Source: Poecilobothrus nobilitatus (lineage: Eukaryota; Arthropoda; Insecta; Diptera; Dolichopodidae). Taken from it: a stretch of 64,000 nucleotides of DNA. Both the position numbers and the translations under genes were made by a program. The notes beneath the pieces are model-generated. The model was not told the DNA's origin. It was given only the letters and a program-made list of their open reading frames with translations, and did no database searches. Positions 62,220-64,000 of this stretch are shown here, one piece after another. Within the stretch, counting starts at the first letter, position 1. The number at the start of each line of letters is the position of its first letter. The stretch spans positions 179,116,200 through 179,180,199 of the forward strand of contig OX352774.1 in NCBI GenBank assembly GCA_947095535.1, given 5' to 3'.

Positions 62220-63540
62220 AAACAAGGTAGAATGTAAACCAACGGTTTTTAAAAGCGCACATTTCCAAAACTCAATACAAACTGTTTAGAAGTGTGACTT
62301 ACACAAAAATTTGAAAATTTCATGTAATACGAAAAAACGTGAAAATAGGACATTTTTGAAATTTTGAGGGGCTATAAGTCCGGAATCCTATATAACTAAG
62401 AAAAGCCGTTAACACACATAAAAATATATTATTGAAGGTTTAATTTTTATGTCTTGCCGAAGAAAAATTTGTACAGGTGCCTAAGTTACAGGTGTCTAAA
62501 AATAGCAAATTTTCAATTTTTGAGGCGTAATAACTCTTAAAGAGGGGGTGTTACCAAAAAATTTTCTGAGGAAACTTATACTAATTCTAAAAGTTCTTTC
62601 TTGTCTCAAAATTTCAGGTTCCTATCTAAAGGGGTGCCGGAGTTATGAAAAAAGAAATTTCATACAAAATGTGGTTTTGACATAACGGTAAATTTAAATA
62701 GTAAATTACAAAATATTACATAATTTTGATATTGTTTTATATAGATAATAAAATTTTCGATCTTCTGGCGGTTTTAGATTGCAAAATTATTACGCAGAGC
62801 CCGAGATATATACATCTGAAAATGGGGCTTTTTCGCAATTTTGAAGAGCTGCAACTTTGGAACCCTTTACAATTAAAATAAACTTTTAACACACGTAAAA
62901 ATGTATTATTGTAGCTTTAATTTTTATATCTTGCAGAAGTAAAATGTGTACAGGTTCCTAAGTTACAGGTGTTTAAAAATAGCAAATTTTCAATTTTTAA
63001 GCCCCAATAGCTCATAAACAGGGAGTGGTCCGAAAAAATTTTCTGAGCAAACTTATACTAATTCTAAAAGTTCTTTCTTGCCTCAAAATTTCAAGCTTCT
63101 ATCTAGAAGCGTGCCGGAGTTATGAAAGTAGAAAAATCATGCAAAATTTAGTTTTCACATAACGGTAAATTTAAATACTAAATTTAAAAAAATTGTATAA
63201 TTTTGATAATAATTTATAAAGATAAAGGAAATACCTGTCGAATGACGTTTTCAGATTGAAAAAATCTTAAGCAGAACATAAGATATATGCATTTAAAAAT
63301 AGGGCTTTTTCAAAGTTTGAGGGGGTGTAGCTCCGTAATGGGGGGGGATACATGAAAAAGTTGTTCCACAAAATTATTTTTTTTATGAGACCTACCTATG
63401 GTTAAAATTTTTTTTCTCTGTCTTTAACGGTGTAGAAGTTTTGTAAACAGACGGACGGACGGACGGACGGACGGACGGACGGACAGAGTGAAACTAATAA
63501 GCACATTTTTTCAAAATTTTTTTGGAAATGTGCTAAAAAC
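62220..63540 (+). repeat. Dispersed non-coding repeat, copy D, with 476-bp internal tandem
   Basis: Landmarks recur with a spacing of 475-478 bp: ttatactaattctaaaagtt (62577, 63053), tgccggagttatgaaa (62634, 63111), cataacggtaaatttaaata (about 62681, 63158) and the gcaga(g/a)c..(g/a)agatat block (62794, 63271). A unit of about 476 bp is thus present at least twice. The copy then ends with a GGAC microsatellite and gagtgaaactaataagcac, ttttttggaaatgtgctaaa. Short phrases like tccggaat, ggagttat and agctccgtaa recur roughly every 100-150 bp, hinting at an older, shorter ancestral unit. No frame, TIR, poly(A) or polymerase III box is present, so the class is unknown. Confidence 0.75.
63448..63485. 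repeat. GGAC tetranucleotide microsatellite
   Basis: About nine tandem GGAC/ACGG units near the end of dispersed-repeat copy D. The homologous place in copy B (about 20820) reads catccggtcagtcaggcg and has no array, so the microsatellite grew within the element. Confidence 0.9.
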
Positions 63541-64000
63541 TGATAATTTAAAGAAAAAATTAAAAAAATATGTTCGATATTAAAGTTAAAATTTAAAGTT
63601 TGTTAGATAAATCATTAAAAAAGGATAATATTTTTACGATTGCACGTTGAATTGTAAAAGTCTTGAGAGTGTCCGCTATAGATTAGTAACATTATAATGT
63701 GTTGATTTCTTTCAATGGTTGCAACAGATAGGTTTATAATTTTAAAATCTTCTCGCTCCTTCTTTTTTTGTTAATATTTTACAATACTTTCCACTTTCCC
63801 CTTAATTCATTTGTATTCTTTCTCAAGTATTTTAATAAATTAAAATAAATTTAACCAATTTAACTATTTAACTCATTATAAAAGTTTTATTAAATCACTA
63901 AATTAAATTTATTATTAATATTTTTAGCCCTAAAATTACATGATATTTCATTAAATAATTCTAATATCGACAAATATTTAGATGTTCATCATAGAGATTA
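63541..64000. other. AT-rich non-coding end of window
   Basis: AT-rich DNA with no open frame, RNA gene or repeat partner recognised. Confidence 0.55.

Noticed and set aside
1..64000. CRISPR arrays, operons, riboswitches or other bacterial systems
   Set aside because: Repeats are not regularly spaced short units with unique spacers, there are no bacterial-type genes, and SINE, LINE and Tc1/mariner content shows a eukaryotic nuclear genome.

Overview
The window looks like non-coding nuclear DNA from a eukaryote, most likely an arthropod and probably an insect. By eye about four fifths of the bases are A or T, with poly(A)/poly(T) runs and AT microsatellites throughout. The longest open frame is under 100 codons, and the long frames are Phe/Lys/Asn-rich translations of homopolymers. 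There are no bacterial-style genes, ribosome binding sites, rRNA genes or CRISPR arrays, and no intact tRNA gene. The arthropod guess rests on the kinds of transposons present (Tc1/mariner, jockey/CR1-like LINE, tRNA-derived SINEs); species cannot be told. I found no complete host gene. The window could be intergenic or the inside of very long introns; one 16-nt micro-exon candidate (19639-19654) favours the second, weakly.

Layout. 1-7588: AT-rich DNA with a GT microsatellite, a SINE (1107-1280), a copy of a dispersed non-coding repeat (4178-4890) and two perfect hairpins (5564-5610, 6397-6429). 7589-8436: a decayed Tc1/mariner element with 35-bp terminal inverted repeats (TIRs), TA on both sides and a broken transposase. 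10020-11280: 88-bp-period repeats that switch orientation, then two other short-period repeats. 14032-14229 and 16311-17777: two inverted-repeat elements without a recognisable transposase. 18590-20890: more 88-bp repeats, a tRNA-like relic, the micro-exon candidate and a second dispersed-repeat copy. 23011-23930: a minus-strand LINE with poly(A) tail whose reverse transcriptase has lost its catalytic core. 25543-26773: a 1.2-kb foldback element with arms near 300 bp. 29706-29896: a second SINE copy. 30-37 kb: extremely AT-rich. 37-46 kb: short tandem repeats, a tRNA-like relic, a third SINE (42484-42662), an inverted-repeat element and a GC-rich hairpin. 48-54 kb: two more LINE remnants and a 210-bp duplicated segment. 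56-60 kb: a LINE-tail-like sequence, a small inverted-repeat element and a 130-nt hairpin. 61.3-63.5 kb: two more dispersed-repeat copies, one with a tandem duplication of about 476 bp and a GGAC microsatellite.

No set of genes works together here. The biology is a layered record of mobile elements: DNA transposons and their non-autonomous derivatives, one decayed LINE family in at least three places, at least one SINE family, and non-coding repeats I cannot assign. The points most worth a second look are the hairpin at 59307-59436, whose mismatches all favour folding of the minus-strand RNA, the foldback element at 25543-26773, the unassigned dispersed repeat family, the TIR pair at 16311/17777 and the micro-exon candidate.
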